From Chitinophaga flava (GTDB lineage Bacteria; Bacteroidota; Bacteroidia; Chitinophagales; Chitinophagaceae), in the NCBI RefSeq assembly GCF_003308995.1, contig NZ_QFFJ01000002.1, positions 2,976,001 to 3,040,000 of the forward strand: DNA of 64,000 nucleotides. The letters run 5' to 3'. Of this stretch, positions 10,401-18,447 are shown one piece after another (the stretch's first letter is position 1; each line of letters begins with the position of its first letter). The translations under genes and the position numbers were made by a program. Under the pieces are notes generated by a model. That model saw only the letters and a program-made list of their open reading frames with translations. It had not been told where the DNA came from and did not search any database.

Positions 10401-13400
10401 GGAACAGACATCGCAGCTACTGAAACCAATACGCAGGACATTACTTATGGTAACTATGGATCTCCTGTTCCTTCCAGCCCGGAGTCCATTACCGTTACCA
10501 ATACCAGACAAGGCTCACCCGCTGTAACAAAAAAAATAGCATATACCTATAAACCTAATGGCCTCACTGCCACCAAAACAGAGTTTGATGGTAAGCCCAA
10601 AGCAGTTACCACTACATTAACCTACGATGCTTTTGGCAACGTGACGAACTCTGTGTTGTCTGCAACAGGCCTTACATCGCGCTCTGAAACATTGGCATAT
10701 GATCCTTCCGGCAGATTTATGCTGAAGCGCACTGGTGCTGGTGGTGGTATCAGCCGTAGTGAAACCTACACTTATGATCCGCTGTGGGGTAAAATGGCTA
10801 GCTATCTTTCTGTAGATGGTAAATCCACTACCTATGAATATGATGCTTTTGGCAGGATGGCCAAAACATCGGTACCTGATGGATTTGCCATCAGCCAGTC
10901 ACTATCCTGGGAATCATCCGGTGGTGTATACTCTGGCTCTACCAGTCAGCCTGGCGGTGGTAATGATGTGAAAATATGGTACGATATCCTGGGTAGGGAA
11001 GTGAAAAGACAAACCAGCGGCTTCGGCAATACGGTGATGTTACAAACAACGACCTACGATGTCAAAGGTAATGTGAATAATAAGACCGCACCTTATTATG
11101 CCAGCGAAATGCCGGCCACTACCAGCTATACTTATGACGGTTACAGCCGCTTGTCCACACAGACGGAGGGCCGGGGAATTTCCAACTACAGTTATCAGGC
11201 GATGCCCGGTGGTCTGCTCAAAGTGAGTATTACCAATCCCGCAGGCCAGGTAACCAGTCGCACCACCGATGCCACAGGCAAAGTTGTAGCTGCCACCGAT
11301 AATGGCGGGCAACTCGATTTCAGCTATGACAGCTGGGGTAACCAGTTAAAAGTGAACCACGGCAGTTTTGAGCTGATTAAAAACCAGTATGATGACTATG
11401 GCCGCCAGACACAGATGACCGACAAGGATGCAGGTACAGCTATCTATGATTATGATGCATTTGGCCAGCTGACCGGCCAGAAAGACAATATGGGAAATAC
11501 CTACAACCTCACCCTCGATGGCCTGGGTCGTGTTACCCAGCGCCAGGGGCCGGACGGTATTACCTCCTATACCTATTTCAATGACCCTGCCAATGGGTAT
11601 AACAATGATAACCTTGCCAGCGAAACCGGGCCTAACGGCGTAGTAAAAGAATATGAATATAACGCCAAACGAAAATTGTCTAAGGTAAAGCAGAAGGTCG
11701 ACGGTCTTGAGTTCGTGTTTCAATACGAGTATGATACTTACGGTAACCTTAGTAAAACGACTTATCCTTCCGGCCTCATTATTAATCAGGCCTATGACAG
11801 GAATGGTACCGTAACTGCCATCAGCACCGGAAGTGGCCTGGGCTTGTTTACCGCCACCTCTATGAATAGTCTGGGCTATTATACCGGCTATACTACCGGC
11901 AATGGTAAAACCAGCATAGCAACGTTTGATCTTCCTACGGGTAGGCCTAAACGTTTTTATACTCCTGGTATACAGGACCTGAACTTTACCTATGAAAACA
12001 CCAGTGGTAACATGACCAGTCGTTATGATGCCATTCAGGGGCATACAGAAGTGTTCACTTATGATAACCTGAACAGGCTGGCCTCCACCAAACTGGATGG
12101 AACGGTTACGCAGAATATTACCTACGACAACACCGGCGGTGTATCATTAGGTAATATTACCGCCAAAACAGATGCCGGTAATTATGTCTACAATGACCAG
12201 CTGATTCATGCGGTGAACTACATCACCAACCCGGCGGGAGCAACCACCCCGCCACCGGTGATTCCTTCCGCACAGCAGGATATAACCTATACGCCCTTCC
12301 TGAAAACGGCTACCATCAAGGAAAACGACTACCAGCTGGCATATACCTATACACCTGCCGGTCAGCGTATCAAATCGGAGCTTTCACAGAATGGGACTTT
12401 CCTGGAAAGGAAATTCTATCTGGGTACTTACGAGAAGTATGTTGCCGCAAACGGTACCGTAAGGGAAGTGCACTATGTAGCTGGCGGTAACGGTCTTTGT
12501 GCGCTGATTGTGAAAACCAATGGCGTTGAAAAAACCTATTACGTATACGTAGACCATCTTGGCAGCCTTCTTTCCATCACGGATGAAAACGGCGCCATAG
12601 TAGCACAGCAAAACTTCGATGCTTGGGGACGCAGCCGTAATCCATCTACCTGGGCCTATAGCGGCGTTACACCCAATCCGGAATGGCTCAGCAGAGGTTT
12701 TACCGGTCATGAGCATCTGGATAAGTTTTCGCTTGTAAACATGAACGGTAGGATCTATGATCCGGTACTGGGCCGCATGTTGAGCCCGGACAACTATGTA
12801 CCTTTACCATACGGCACACAGGGGTATAACAGGTACGGCTATGCGAATAATAACCCGATGATCTATGCTGATGAAGATGGTAACTTCTGGAATCTCATCA
12901 TTGGCGCATTGATTGGCGGAGCGATGAACCTGTTTGCCAACAAGGACAAGATCAATAATTTCTGGGACGGATTAAAATACTTTGGTATTGGTGCAGCAGC
13001 AGGGGCCATCGGAGCGGGTGTAGGCGCAGGCGTTAGTTCCGCGCTGGCAGGAGGCTCTTTTGGCGCTGGTTTTATGGGTACTTCCGCAGCAATGACAGCT
13101 ACCTCCAGTTTCATTAACGGAGCGATTGTTGGGGCTGCAGGAGGGGCTGCCGGTGGGTTTGTCGGAGGATTGGGCAATGGGCTGGCTGATGGACAGAACC
13201 TGGGCCAGGCATTTGGCAGTGGTTTGAAAGGAGGCCTTTATGGCGGTTTGATAGGTGGTGTCACCGGTGGCCTTGCCGGCGGTATTGATGCAGCCATTCG
13301 TGGAAGAAGATTCTTTGATGGAGCCACTGTTACTAAAGTGGTGGAAGCAGACCAGTCTATTCCTATAGTTGGTCAAAGAGGAGACAATAACTGCCTGCCC

Positions 13401-13844
13401 GCTTCTGCGGAATCTGTAGACAAATCGTTGGGTGGTAATATGACACAGGAACAGGTGAGGAATGCCGTAGCGCCTGGTACAGACCCTAAAACAGTTCCAC
13501 TGGGAGACGGGGATGTGTGGAGCGGATACGCGAATGAAGCAGGAAGGCAAGTGCAGGGTCAGAGTGCTGCTAATGTAAGCTTCTGTGAAATCGCAGATAA
13601 AATGAATGCAGGTAACAGGGTATCTGTGGGACTTCGTCCAACCAGTGGACAGACGGTTGGTCACTCAGTGGTTGTAAAAAGTGTTATCTCCAAAACAATC
13701 ACCAAAATAAGCGGTAAAGTGATATATCAGTCTATCCTGAGGGTCATGGACCCGGCAAACGGAGGTCATTTGAACCCTATCAAAACAACAGGTTGGCAAA
13801 CCCTGCCCGTAGAGAAACTGAGTAATATCTTCTTTTTAAGATAA
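7464..13844 (+). CDS. SpvB/FG-GAP/Rhs giant secreted protein with papain-like protease tip (putative polymorphic toxin)
   Basis: 2126 residues. A long Sec signal peptide ends near residue 47 (SIAHAQ). Next is an SpvB-type N-terminal domain (about 60-350, with PQLNLSYNSHAGSGIAGVGWNLSG). Seven FG-GAP/VCBS calcium-loop repeats of the DxDGDGxxD type follow between about 365 and 755, then a TcdB-middle-like stretch. Many YD/Rhs repeats run from about 950 to 1810, and the Rhs core ends at GRMLSPDNY and YANNNPMIYADEDG. Beyond the core lie a glycine-rich, membrane-like segment (about 1815-1945) and a C-terminal domain with Cys1977 in GDNNCLPAS, His2067 in VGHSVV and Asp2096 in MDPANGG. That Cys-His-Asp order fits a papain/C39-like protease. 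By analogy with other Rhs toxins the shell would encapsulate this effector. Target and delivery route are unknown. Confidence 0.85.
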   Translation: MNYPLLPLLVKARLCHKFKYWRSIACTVFFCGILCLSLLTASIAHAQIDVSKPVGGTTAFLDQTATGGAAYTVPIQLPPGTNNVEPQLNLSYNSHAGSGIAGVGWNLSGLPSIARAGRNNYYNGITYPVSYENSTDAFVMDGMRMFPTTGSNGANGTVYGFENENYSKIESFGGTEYTGPTSFKVTSKDGTIMEFGNTADSRLMTETATTGGSLATMVWYLNKLTDRNGNYILFNYTTINFSRTVVINEISYTGNTAAGQAPYNKIKFNYDSRPDVTTTYESGFSSILGALLSSIVITTSGQTFKTYQLAYNNVQSQPFLQTITEIGTNGVALNPLRFYYGNNATAEDVRILPPYPFLPSQDCIAGDFDGDGQTDVLTASYNFDNNGFKYHTKYQIFRNFNAFGSVGMVSALYTYPSLPSNVEVMGVKENSYYNFLAQDYDGDGKDDVVFMQTGQTGSGSSARRYLQQITINHTRTYTPSSGWGYLSKVYNQLPQKALYANPCKYISQSGRFFIPGDFDGDGSQDYLLILGINPDNSYGAFLSSPGKQVLNREIANFGVGANTFGDFYATSIATADDIIPFDVDGDGKTELLVIKGSTSYVVSIYPVSVATGYSYAAKVLFTTNEIAAGYRVFPGDFNGDGKTDLFVRNTKNNSFGTWKMLISKGNGLVSSAIPLLRNRFILPGDDVYPVAHQLVVGDFNQDGKSDLLHCLDESGTSARYNIYYSTGNGFIGETYTKNGSINGDNAISGDLNGDGKMDCVSLKGQTGLIVSLKPDKEERLLSKVVNGFGAENTITYSPLSKSASAVYSRSPEYEYANASEINGGSSYLYAYPYQVIQPSLNVVTSIGSPDGIGGTAYNRYTYQDAMFQKTGRGFLGFRKIAVDNGSNYSTTTTLSEINTQFLAPYVTKKTVTYGGNVSETRPTYTFVPVGSGYFDKRFEQRLTKLLDIDYITNTGRQTTNTYDNTGNITNSVIVKGAWNGTDIAATETNTQDITYGNYGSPVPSSPESITVTNTRQGSPAVTKKIAYTYKPNGLTATKTEFDGKPKAVTTTLTYDAFGNVTNSVLSATGLTSRSETLAYDPSGRFMLKRTGAGGGISRSETYTYDPLWGKMASYLSVDGKSTTYEYDAFGRMAKTSVPDGFAISQSLSWESSGGVYSGSTSQPGGGNDVKIWYDILGREVKRQTSGFGNTVMLQTTTYDVKGNVNNKTAPYYASEMPATTSYTYDGYSRLSTQTEGRGISNYSYQAMPGGLLKVSITNPAGQVTSRTTDATGKVVAATDNGGQLDFSYDSWGNQLKVNHGSFELIKNQYDDYGRQTQMTDKDAGTAIYDYDAFGQLTGQKDNMGNTYNLTLDGLGRVTQRQGPDGITSYTYFNDPANGYNNDNLASETGPNGVVKEYEYNAKRKLSKVKQKVDGLEFVFQYEYDTYGNLSKTTYPSGLIINQAYDRNGTVTAISTGSGLGLFTATSMNSLGYYTGYTTGNGKTSIATFDLPTGRPKRFYTPGIQDLNFTYENTSGNMTSRYDAIQGHTEVFTYDNLNRLASTKLDGTVTQNITYDNTGGVSLGNITAKTDAGNYVYNDQLIHAVNYITNPAGATTPPPVIPSAQQDITYTPFLKTATIKENDYQLAYTYTPAGQRIKSELSQNGTFLERKFYLGTYEKYVAANGTVREVHYVAGGNGLCALIVKTNGVEKTYYVYVDHLGSLLSITDENGAIVAQQNFDAWGRSRNPSTWAYSGVTPNPEWLSRGFTGHEHLDKFSLVNMNGRIYDPVLGRMLSPDNYVPLPYGTQGYNRYGYANNNPMIYADEDGNFWNLIIGALIGGAMNLFANKDKINNFWDGLKYFGIGAAAGAIGAGVGAGVSSALAGGSFGAGFMGTSAAMTATSSFINGAIVGAAGGAAGGFVGGLGNGLADGQNLGQAFGSGLKGGLYGGLIGGVTGGLAGGIDAAIRGRRFFDGATVTKVVEADQSIPIVGQRGDNNCLPASAESVDKSLGGNMTQEQVRNAVAPGTDPKTVPLGDGDVWSGYANEAGRQVQGQSAANVSFCEIADKMNAGNRVSVGLRPTSGQTVGHSVVVKSVISKTITKISGKVIYQSILRVMDPANGGHLNPIKTTGWQTLPVEKLSNIFFLR

Positions 13845-13853
13845 ACTATTTTT

Positions 13854-14456
13854 ATGAAATATACCAGGATGCTTATTGGCATACTTGCAATCATCAGCTT
13901 GCCGGATTTTGCAGTCGCACAATGCCACTTTATCTGTAATGAAGCGATACATGCAACCAGTGAAGAGAATACCCTTAAACTGATCGCTCGTAGCCTGAAA
14001 AGCCAGCGCTCTTTTCAGGTACCGGCAGGTTATCGCGTTATTCCTATTTATAAAGTGTCTGCCGACAGTCTGAAAAAAACTGACTTTACGCCCGGCCAGC
14101 TGCCCCGGAATCTGAAATATACCTATCAGCAGATTCCCGGCAGACGCACCATATACCTGCTGCAGGACGCGCTGCTCGTAGACAGTACCGGTCAATTATT
14201 CGGATACGCTCAGGGATATGAAGTCTTCGGGATAAATAGTACTGTCAGTAAATTCCAGCAAGGATTAAAAAAACTTGCCGCTGATATTAAAAAGGAGAAC
14301 ATTACCTGCCTTTGTACTATTATCAACCTGAAATCATTTAACATTTTCAGGGTGGCTGGTACTCAGATCTCCGTCAGTGAACAGCTGGAAAGTAATATTG
14401 TGTATCCATTACAAGTATTCCTGGACACGAGATGGGATATTACCACCTCATTGTAA
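13854..14456 (+). CDS. Secreted hypothetical protein directly behind the Rhs toxin (immunity candidate)
   Basis: 200 residues with a clear signal peptide ending in AVAQC. The mature protein has cysteine pairs near its start and again in ITCLCTIIN, and no domain that I recognise. It begins 9 bases after the Rhs gene and must be co-transcribed with it. In polymorphic toxin loci the gene directly downstream of the toxin tip usually encodes the immunity protein. A periplasmic or surface location would suit inhibition of a papain-like protease. That role is inferred only from position and size. Confidence 0.6.
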   Translation: MKYTRMLIGILAIISLPDFAVAQCHFICNEAIHATSEENTLKLIARSLKSQRSFQVPAGYRVIPIYKVSADSLKKTDFTPGQLPRNLKYTYQQIPGRRTIYLLQDALLVDSTGQLFGYAQGYEVFGINSTVSKFQQGLKKLAADIKKENITCLCTIINLKSFNIFRVAGTQISVSEQLESNIVYPLQVFLDTRWDITTSL

Positions 14457-14477
14457 ATCATTAAACCTTTCATCAAC

Positions 14478-15527
14478 ATGCACTGGAAATATATAAGTGC
14501 CCTGCTGATTATGATACACTGTAATATAGCATTACAGGCCCAGTATCCCGTAACGCAGGCCGTTCAGCAAGTTAAACTGTCTCAAATAAAAATGTCAACG
14601 CCGGCAGCATTGCCTTTCTCCGGTATTGACATCAGCACTGCTGCTATGCAGGATTCGACCGCCATCGGTTTTGTCACCGCGGATGAAATTGGTCAGGCTG
14701 CCAGGCTGGTGCCGGACACCAATATGCATCGCTGGTTGCAAACCTGTATAAAAGAACAATATGCTCCGCTTTATACAGCCACCGCACCCCGCCTGCTTTG
14801 TGTGATACAGGACCTGCGTATACAGGAACAGAAAAACGGCAACGACGGATTTCTGCGCCTGAAAGCTGTCACCTACAGCACCCCGATACGGGAAGACCGC
14901 TACCAGCTGATCAACACCATTGACACCGTTATGATGGTCAGCAAAAATTCCGGTACCTCAGCCATAGCACAGGCGATAAACCTGCTATTGCAACCTTCAG
15001 CATCGCTGCAAAAAAATAGTAAAACCTTTACACGCCTGGCGATTGCAGAACCGGTCAACATGAACGGAAGAGCACCGGTCATGCTTACCCGGGAATATAA
15101 AACAGGCGCCTACCTCAGCTATGAAGACTTCCGCAACAACAGACCGTCAGTGGAAAATATTACGGTTAAAATCGATACAAAAAGCGGAAAATTTAATGTG
15201 TATGAGCTTACCAAAGATAGCGCGCTCGCTGCGATACCCGCCTGCTGGGGCATCGCCTTTGCGAACGAACTGTATATCTGTTATCAGGACATGCTGGTAC
15301 CTGTAGAGAAAAACAATAATTCCATCATGCTCTCTTCCTGGGTAACACCTGATAAAAGGCAAAACAGAGCCATGTTCTGGCGGTGGATACTGGAAAAAGC
15401 AGGCCCTGAAAATAACGCCTTACGCAATGATATTTTTGACAGAATTTACCGTAAAGGCATAAACGTACCCGGTACTTCAGCACTGGCCACACGACTGGAT
15501 CTTGACAAAGGAGGACTCAGCTTTTAA
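14478..15527 (+). CDS. Secreted hypothetical protein of the Rhs operon
   Basis: 349 residues with signal peptide MHWKYISALLIMIHCNIALQ then AQYPV. I do not recognise a family. The mature part is alpha/beta in appearance, with an RLLCVIQDLRI strand followed by EQKNGNDGFLRLKAVTYS, and a C-terminal half including ELYICYQDMLVPVEK. It begins 21 bases after the previous gene and ends 25 bases before the start chosen for the T9SS-sorted gene, so the four genes look like one transcript. An accessory role for the Rhs protein is possible but unproven. Confidence 0.6.
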   Translation: MHWKYISALLIMIHCNIALQAQYPVTQAVQQVKLSQIKMSTPAALPFSGIDISTAAMQDSTAIGFVTADEIGQAARLVPDTNMHRWLQTCIKEQYAPLYTATAPRLLCVIQDLRIQEQKNGNDGFLRLKAVTYSTPIREDRYQLINTIDTVMMVSKNSGTSAIAQAINLLLQPSASLQKNSKTFTRLAIAEPVNMNGRAPVMLTREYKTGAYLSYEDFRNNRPSVENITVKIDTKSGKFNVYELTKDSALAAIPACWGIAFANELYICYQDMLVPVEKNNNSIMLSSWVTPDKRQNRAMFWRWILEKAGPENNALRNDIFDRIYRKGINVPGTSALATRLDLDKGGLSF

Positions 15528-15552
15528 TATTCATCTATTAACCTGGTTAAAT

Positions 15553-16002
15553 ATGAAACAATTTCTGTTATTTATTATACTGCTGACTGCAGCCGCTGTA
15601 GCAGAAGCGCAGACTATCCCACAGGGTAGCTGTGGTGTCATGTTCTACTATGACGGCGCCGGTAACCGCGTAAAAAGGCAGTATATCTGCAATAATACAG
15701 GTCGTTTAAGCGCTGCGGCCTTACCAGCCAGCGAAACGGTCATTAAAACAGAGGCCATGTATCCCAACCCAACCCCAGGCCCTGTTACCGTTATCTTCGC
15801 CGAACCACTCAAGGGAGCAAAGATTACCTTATTAAATATTTCCGGTAAAGTGATACGCTATCTTGTAGAAGAGTCCGCCCGGCTTCAGCTCGACCTGAGC
15901 GATCAGCCCGATGGTATTTACTTTATCCGTGTCATCAAAGATGGTAAACCTTATACCAGGAAAATAGTGAAGACCGGTACAGCTGGCGACAATGCATATT
16001 GA
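15553..16002 (+). CDS. Small T9SS-sorted surface protein with a YD-like motif
   Basis: 149 residues from the ATG at 15553, which begins a good signal peptide (MKQFLLFIILLTAAAVAEAQ). An upstream in-frame ATG at 15502 overlaps the previous gene and adds no signal-like sequence. Directly after the signal is FYYDGAGNRVKRQY, which matches the YDxxGNR core of an Rhs/YD repeat. From about residue 70 there is a type IX secretion C-terminal sorting domain (YPNPTPGPVTV, LLNISGKVI, LPDGIYFIRV-like DQPDGIYFIRV, YTRKIVKTG). The protein is therefore expected to cross the outer membrane and attach to the cell surface. The giant Rhs protein lacks such a domain, so this one may be its anchor or partner. Confidence 0.8.
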   Translation: MKQFLLFIILLTAAAVAEAQTIPQGSCGVMFYYDGAGNRVKRQYICNNTGRLSAAALPASETVIKTEAMYPNPTPGPVTVIFAEPLKGAKITLLNISGKVIRYLVEESARLQLDLSDQPDGIYFIRVIKDGKPYTRKIVKTGTAGDNAY

Positions 16003-16027
16003 TAGTACATTCATAAATCATTAAAAT

Positions 16028-16066
16028 GAAGTGCCCCCAAAAGCGTCTGGCTTTTGGGGGCACTTC
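16028..16066. terminator. Strong bidirectional hairpin terminator between Rhs operon and acetolactate decarboxylase gene
   Basis: Perfect 17-base arms, GAAGTGCCCCCAAAAGC and its reverse complement, around a 5-base loop. It lies between two convergent genes and can serve both. The core stem repeats that of the hairpin at 7086-7120. Confidence 0.85.
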
Positions 16067-16093
16067 ACAATACGGAAATGTCCTCTTTGAATA

Positions 16094-16864
16094 TTATTTG
16101 GAACCCCGCTCTACACTTTTAATATCTTCCTGCCTGTTTTTCTTAAAGTCAAAATGATCAAACTCCGGCGTAGACGGAATTTGCACGGTATAGCTGTCGA
16201 GTATACTGATGGTGATGGTTACATCTTCTGCAACAACATCGACGATATGCCCTCCTGCATCTTTGGTATCAGACAGATAATGGAAATGATAGCCGGCAAT
16301 ATTGGTGTTATCCATATAGGATGGTAACCGGTATCCCACAAGATCCCCCTGACATTTATCGAAGGTAAAGAAGCGTTGCTGATTCAGCATACTGGCTAGC
16401 GTAGGATAGGGGTGCTCTTTTACCGGTGGAAAGGCCCTTGTTTTCAGGTGGGTAAACCTGCCTTTCAGGTGAATCGCATACATCCCGTTTGTATTGGGTA
16501 AAAGGCTGTCGAGATAGTGATACAGCGCTGCCTTGTCCATTGGTTGTTGTACCCGGAAAACCATATCTGTATGGAAAAAATTGACCATGCTGAAAGGCGT
16601 ACGCTGGCCGGGCAATACCTCCGCTGTTTTTCCGGTGTACTGTGTCTGATAAGCTTTGCCGTCTAAAAATAGCAGTTCTCCATCTATTTTATCCGGTGCG
16701 CCCAATCCAAAATCGCCTTTTGTTTTCAGTGAGTCTATCGGATAAAATCCTTCATAGAGGCCGCCCATTAATCCACTGGCTACCCCTGCGGTGAAGAGTG
16801 GTTGGTGTGTAGTATCCGGCGATGGTGAACAGCACATCAAAAGCGCTATAAGTGGGGAATACAT
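16094..16864 (-). CDS. budA: Acetolactate decarboxylase, probably exported
   Basis: 256 residues from the ATG at 16864. It converts 2-acetolactate to acetoin and CO2. Recognisable family segments are FTAGVASGLMGGLYEGFYPI, KGDFGLGAPDKIDGELLFLDG, TPFSMVNFF and HPYPTLASML. Most telling is GYHFHYLSDTKDAGGHIVD, holding the three zinc-ligand histidines (193, 195, 206) of the BudA/AlsD family. The N-terminus before the domain (MYSPLIALLMCCS) looks like a short lipoprotein signal. A longer reading frame to 16930 adds residues unlike a signal and was not used. Export is unusual, since most members are cytosolic, although secreted bacterial forms are known. No acetolactate synthase gene is adjacent. 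Confidence 0.88.
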   Translation of the reverse strand: MYSPLIALLMCCSPSPDTTHQPLFTAGVASGLMGGLYEGFYPIDSLKTKGDFGLGAPDKIDGELLFLDGKAYQTQYTGKTAEVLPGQRTPFSMVNFFHTDMVFRVQQPMDKAALYHYLDSLLPNTNGMYAIHLKGRFTHLKTRAFPPVKEHPYPTLASMLNQQRFFTFDKCQGDLVGYRLPSYMDNTNIAGYHFHYLSDTKDAGGHIVDVVAEDVTITISILDSYTVQIPSTPEFDHFDFKKNRQEDIKSVERGSK

Positions 16865-16946
16865 GTTCTTGCTTTTGTAAAGGGTGATAAAATGAATAAC
16901 GAAAGATAGATAAAAAGCGGCGCCATTCAAAATGACCCGCCTTTAG

Positions 16947-16954
16947 TATCTTTG
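16947..16954 (+). promoter_or_regulatory. Candidate -7 element (TATCTTTG)
   Basis: TATCTTTG fits TAnnTTTG and lies 45 bases before the preferred start (17000) of the next gene. No matching -33 element is evident. Confidence 0.35.
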
Positions 16955-16999
16955 GGTGTCTGACATCAGCTGTAACAATCAATGCCAGACACTGTTAAC

Positions 17000-17686
17000 A
17001 TGAAGCGTGTAACTGGGTTACTGATTTTATTTTTATTGATCATCATGGAAAATAATGCGCAGGGGCAGAAATATAACCGCGTGATACCAGGTTATTACAA
17101 TGCCAGCCGGATGGAGGTAGCGGAAGAGCTATGTATTTTTGAAAACAACCGCTTTGTATATGCCATGAGCTATGGCGCCCTGGATGTTTTTGTGAAAGGC
17201 ATATGGACACAACAGCACGATACTATTTATCTCTCCACTGATAAAGTGAAGGGAAAGTATGTGGTCACTTCTTCAACAGATGAAAAAGTTCCCGCTGGTA
17301 AAATGTTGTTGGTATTTAAGTTCGGCTATCAACATGCATCGTATATCAACTTTAGCTTCGCACCACATCCTGCCGTAACGGAGCATCCTGAAATGACACA
17401 AACAACCGAAGGTTTTAAAACCCTGGTCAGCCGGCCCGCTTCCCGGCAGCTGTGGCTGATTCATACTATGTACGATACAGAATTTTCATCGTATACCCTG
17501 CCAGAGAACGTCAATAAAGTAATCATTGCACCCGGCGATGGCCTGGGAAAACCGGTATTCAACAATATACCTTTTCTGGTAAGCGATAGCGCTGTCATCA
17601 ACATCAATGATGATCACCGGAAGTTCAGATATACAGGTCCGGTATCGGAAGAAGATAAACAATACGCACAGCCAGGCAACAAATAA
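17000..17686 (+). CDS. Secreted hypothetical protein
   Basis: 228 residues from the ATG at 17000, chosen because it begins a clean signal peptide (MKRVTGLLILFLLIIMENNAQGQ). An in-frame ATG at 16982 would only add six polar residues. No family is recognised. The mature protein is beta-rich: a small module includes YNASRMEVAEELCIFENNRFVYAMSYGALDVFVKGIW, the appearance of a periplasmic lipocalin-like or carboxypeptidase-associated beta sandwich. It is divergent from the acetolactate decarboxylase gene across about 135 bases. Function unknown. Confidence 0.6.
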   Translation: MKRVTGLLILFLLIIMENNAQGQKYNRVIPGYYNASRMEVAEELCIFENNRFVYAMSYGALDVFVKGIWTQQHDTIYLSTDKVKGKYVVTSSTDEKVPAGKMLLVFKFGYQHASYINFSFAPHPAVTEHPEMTQTTEGFKTLVSRPASRQLWLIHTMYDTEFSSYTLPENVNKVIIAPGDGLGKPVFNNIPFLVSDSAVININDDHRKFRYTGPVSEEDKQYAQPGNK

Positions 17687-17913
17687 CTCCCCTTTAAGAA
17701 GAGGCCCGCCACACCGATGCTGATCCGCATTTTATTTATGCCAATCAATTTGCTTTGTCCTGTACGCAAATACTTTTACGATTTATGATGGCGTGGTATG
17801 GCGGTTAAGTCATCCGGATGGATCACCATTGGGGCAGGCTGCACTTTTCTGGAATAGTGAGCAGGAAAGGCCTGCGTGGTATATAAGTGTCAGATAAGAC
17901 CTAAAAGTATAAG

Positions 17914-17948
17914 GCTGCGCCAAAAGCATTTTTTGCTTTTGACGCAGC
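17914..17948. terminator. Hairpin terminator downstream of ohr
   Basis: Arms GCTGCGcCAAAAGCA and TGCTTTTGaCGCAGC, one mismatch, around a T-rich loop. It lies 26 bases beyond the ohr stop codon on the minus strand and can also end transcription from the secreted gene on the plus strand. Confidence 0.7.
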
Positions 17949-17973
17949 TCCTTGAACAGGCATGAACGATTGG

Positions 17974-18399
17974 TTAGCCAACAAGTTCGATGCTTACCGG
18001 GATATTGTTCCGGGTGGCTTTGGAATAAGGACAGTTGGCATGTGCACTGGTAATAAGCTGTTGAGCCAGTGTAGCTTCCAGTCCGGGTAATTCAACGTAT
18101 AGCCGTGCCTGTAAGTTATATTGACCATCTTTTGTTACGAGGTCTATTTCTGCATTAACAGCCGTATTCTCCGGCAGCCTGATTTGAAGGGCATGTGCGG
18201 CAAGTCCCATGGCGCCTATAAAACAGGCGGACCATCCGGCTGCAAACAGCTGTTCCGGATTGGAGCCTTTGCTGCTGCCCGGTAATCCGAGCGAAATATC
18301 AAGCTGGCCGTCATTGCTGACTGCTTTCCCTTCACGGCCGCCGGTGGTGCGTGTTTTTCCTGTGTATATTACTTTCTGGTCATTGCTGATAGTGTTCAT
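17974..18399 (-). CDS. ohr: Organic hydroperoxide resistance protein (Ohr, OsmC superfamily)
   Basis: 141 residues, the standard Ohr length. It reduces organic hydroperoxides with a reactive cysteine pair. Cys59 is in AAGWSACFIGAM and Cys123 in SAHANCPYSKATRNN, both at the family positions. The N-terminus (YTGKTRTTGGREGKAVSNDGQLDISLG) is also typical of Ohr rather than OsmC. It is the last gene of a four-gene leftward operon with a DUF1223 protein, a lipoprotein and a dihaem protein, followed by a hairpin terminator. No adjacent OhrR regulator is present. Confidence 0.93.
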   Translation of the reverse strand: MNTISNDQKVIYTGKTRTTGGREGKAVSNDGQLDISLGLPGSSKGSNPEQLFAAGWSACFIGAMGLAAHALQIRLPENTAVNAEIDLVTKDGQYNLQARLYVELPGLEATLAQQLITSAHANCPYSKATRNNIPVSIELVG

Positions 18400-18447
18400 C
18401 TGTATGTGTTTTTATGGTGAAGTTCTATTTGTGTCTTTTTAGATAAA

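Noticed and set aside
11346..13664. Two minus-strand frames of about 230 codons opposite the Rhs gene
   Set aside because: Shadows of the Tyr/Gly-rich Rhs coding strand, with no recognisable protein features.
16865..16930. N-terminal extension of the acetolactate decarboxylase frame
   Set aside because: The added residues precede a signal-like start at 16864 and reach into the divergent promoter region.
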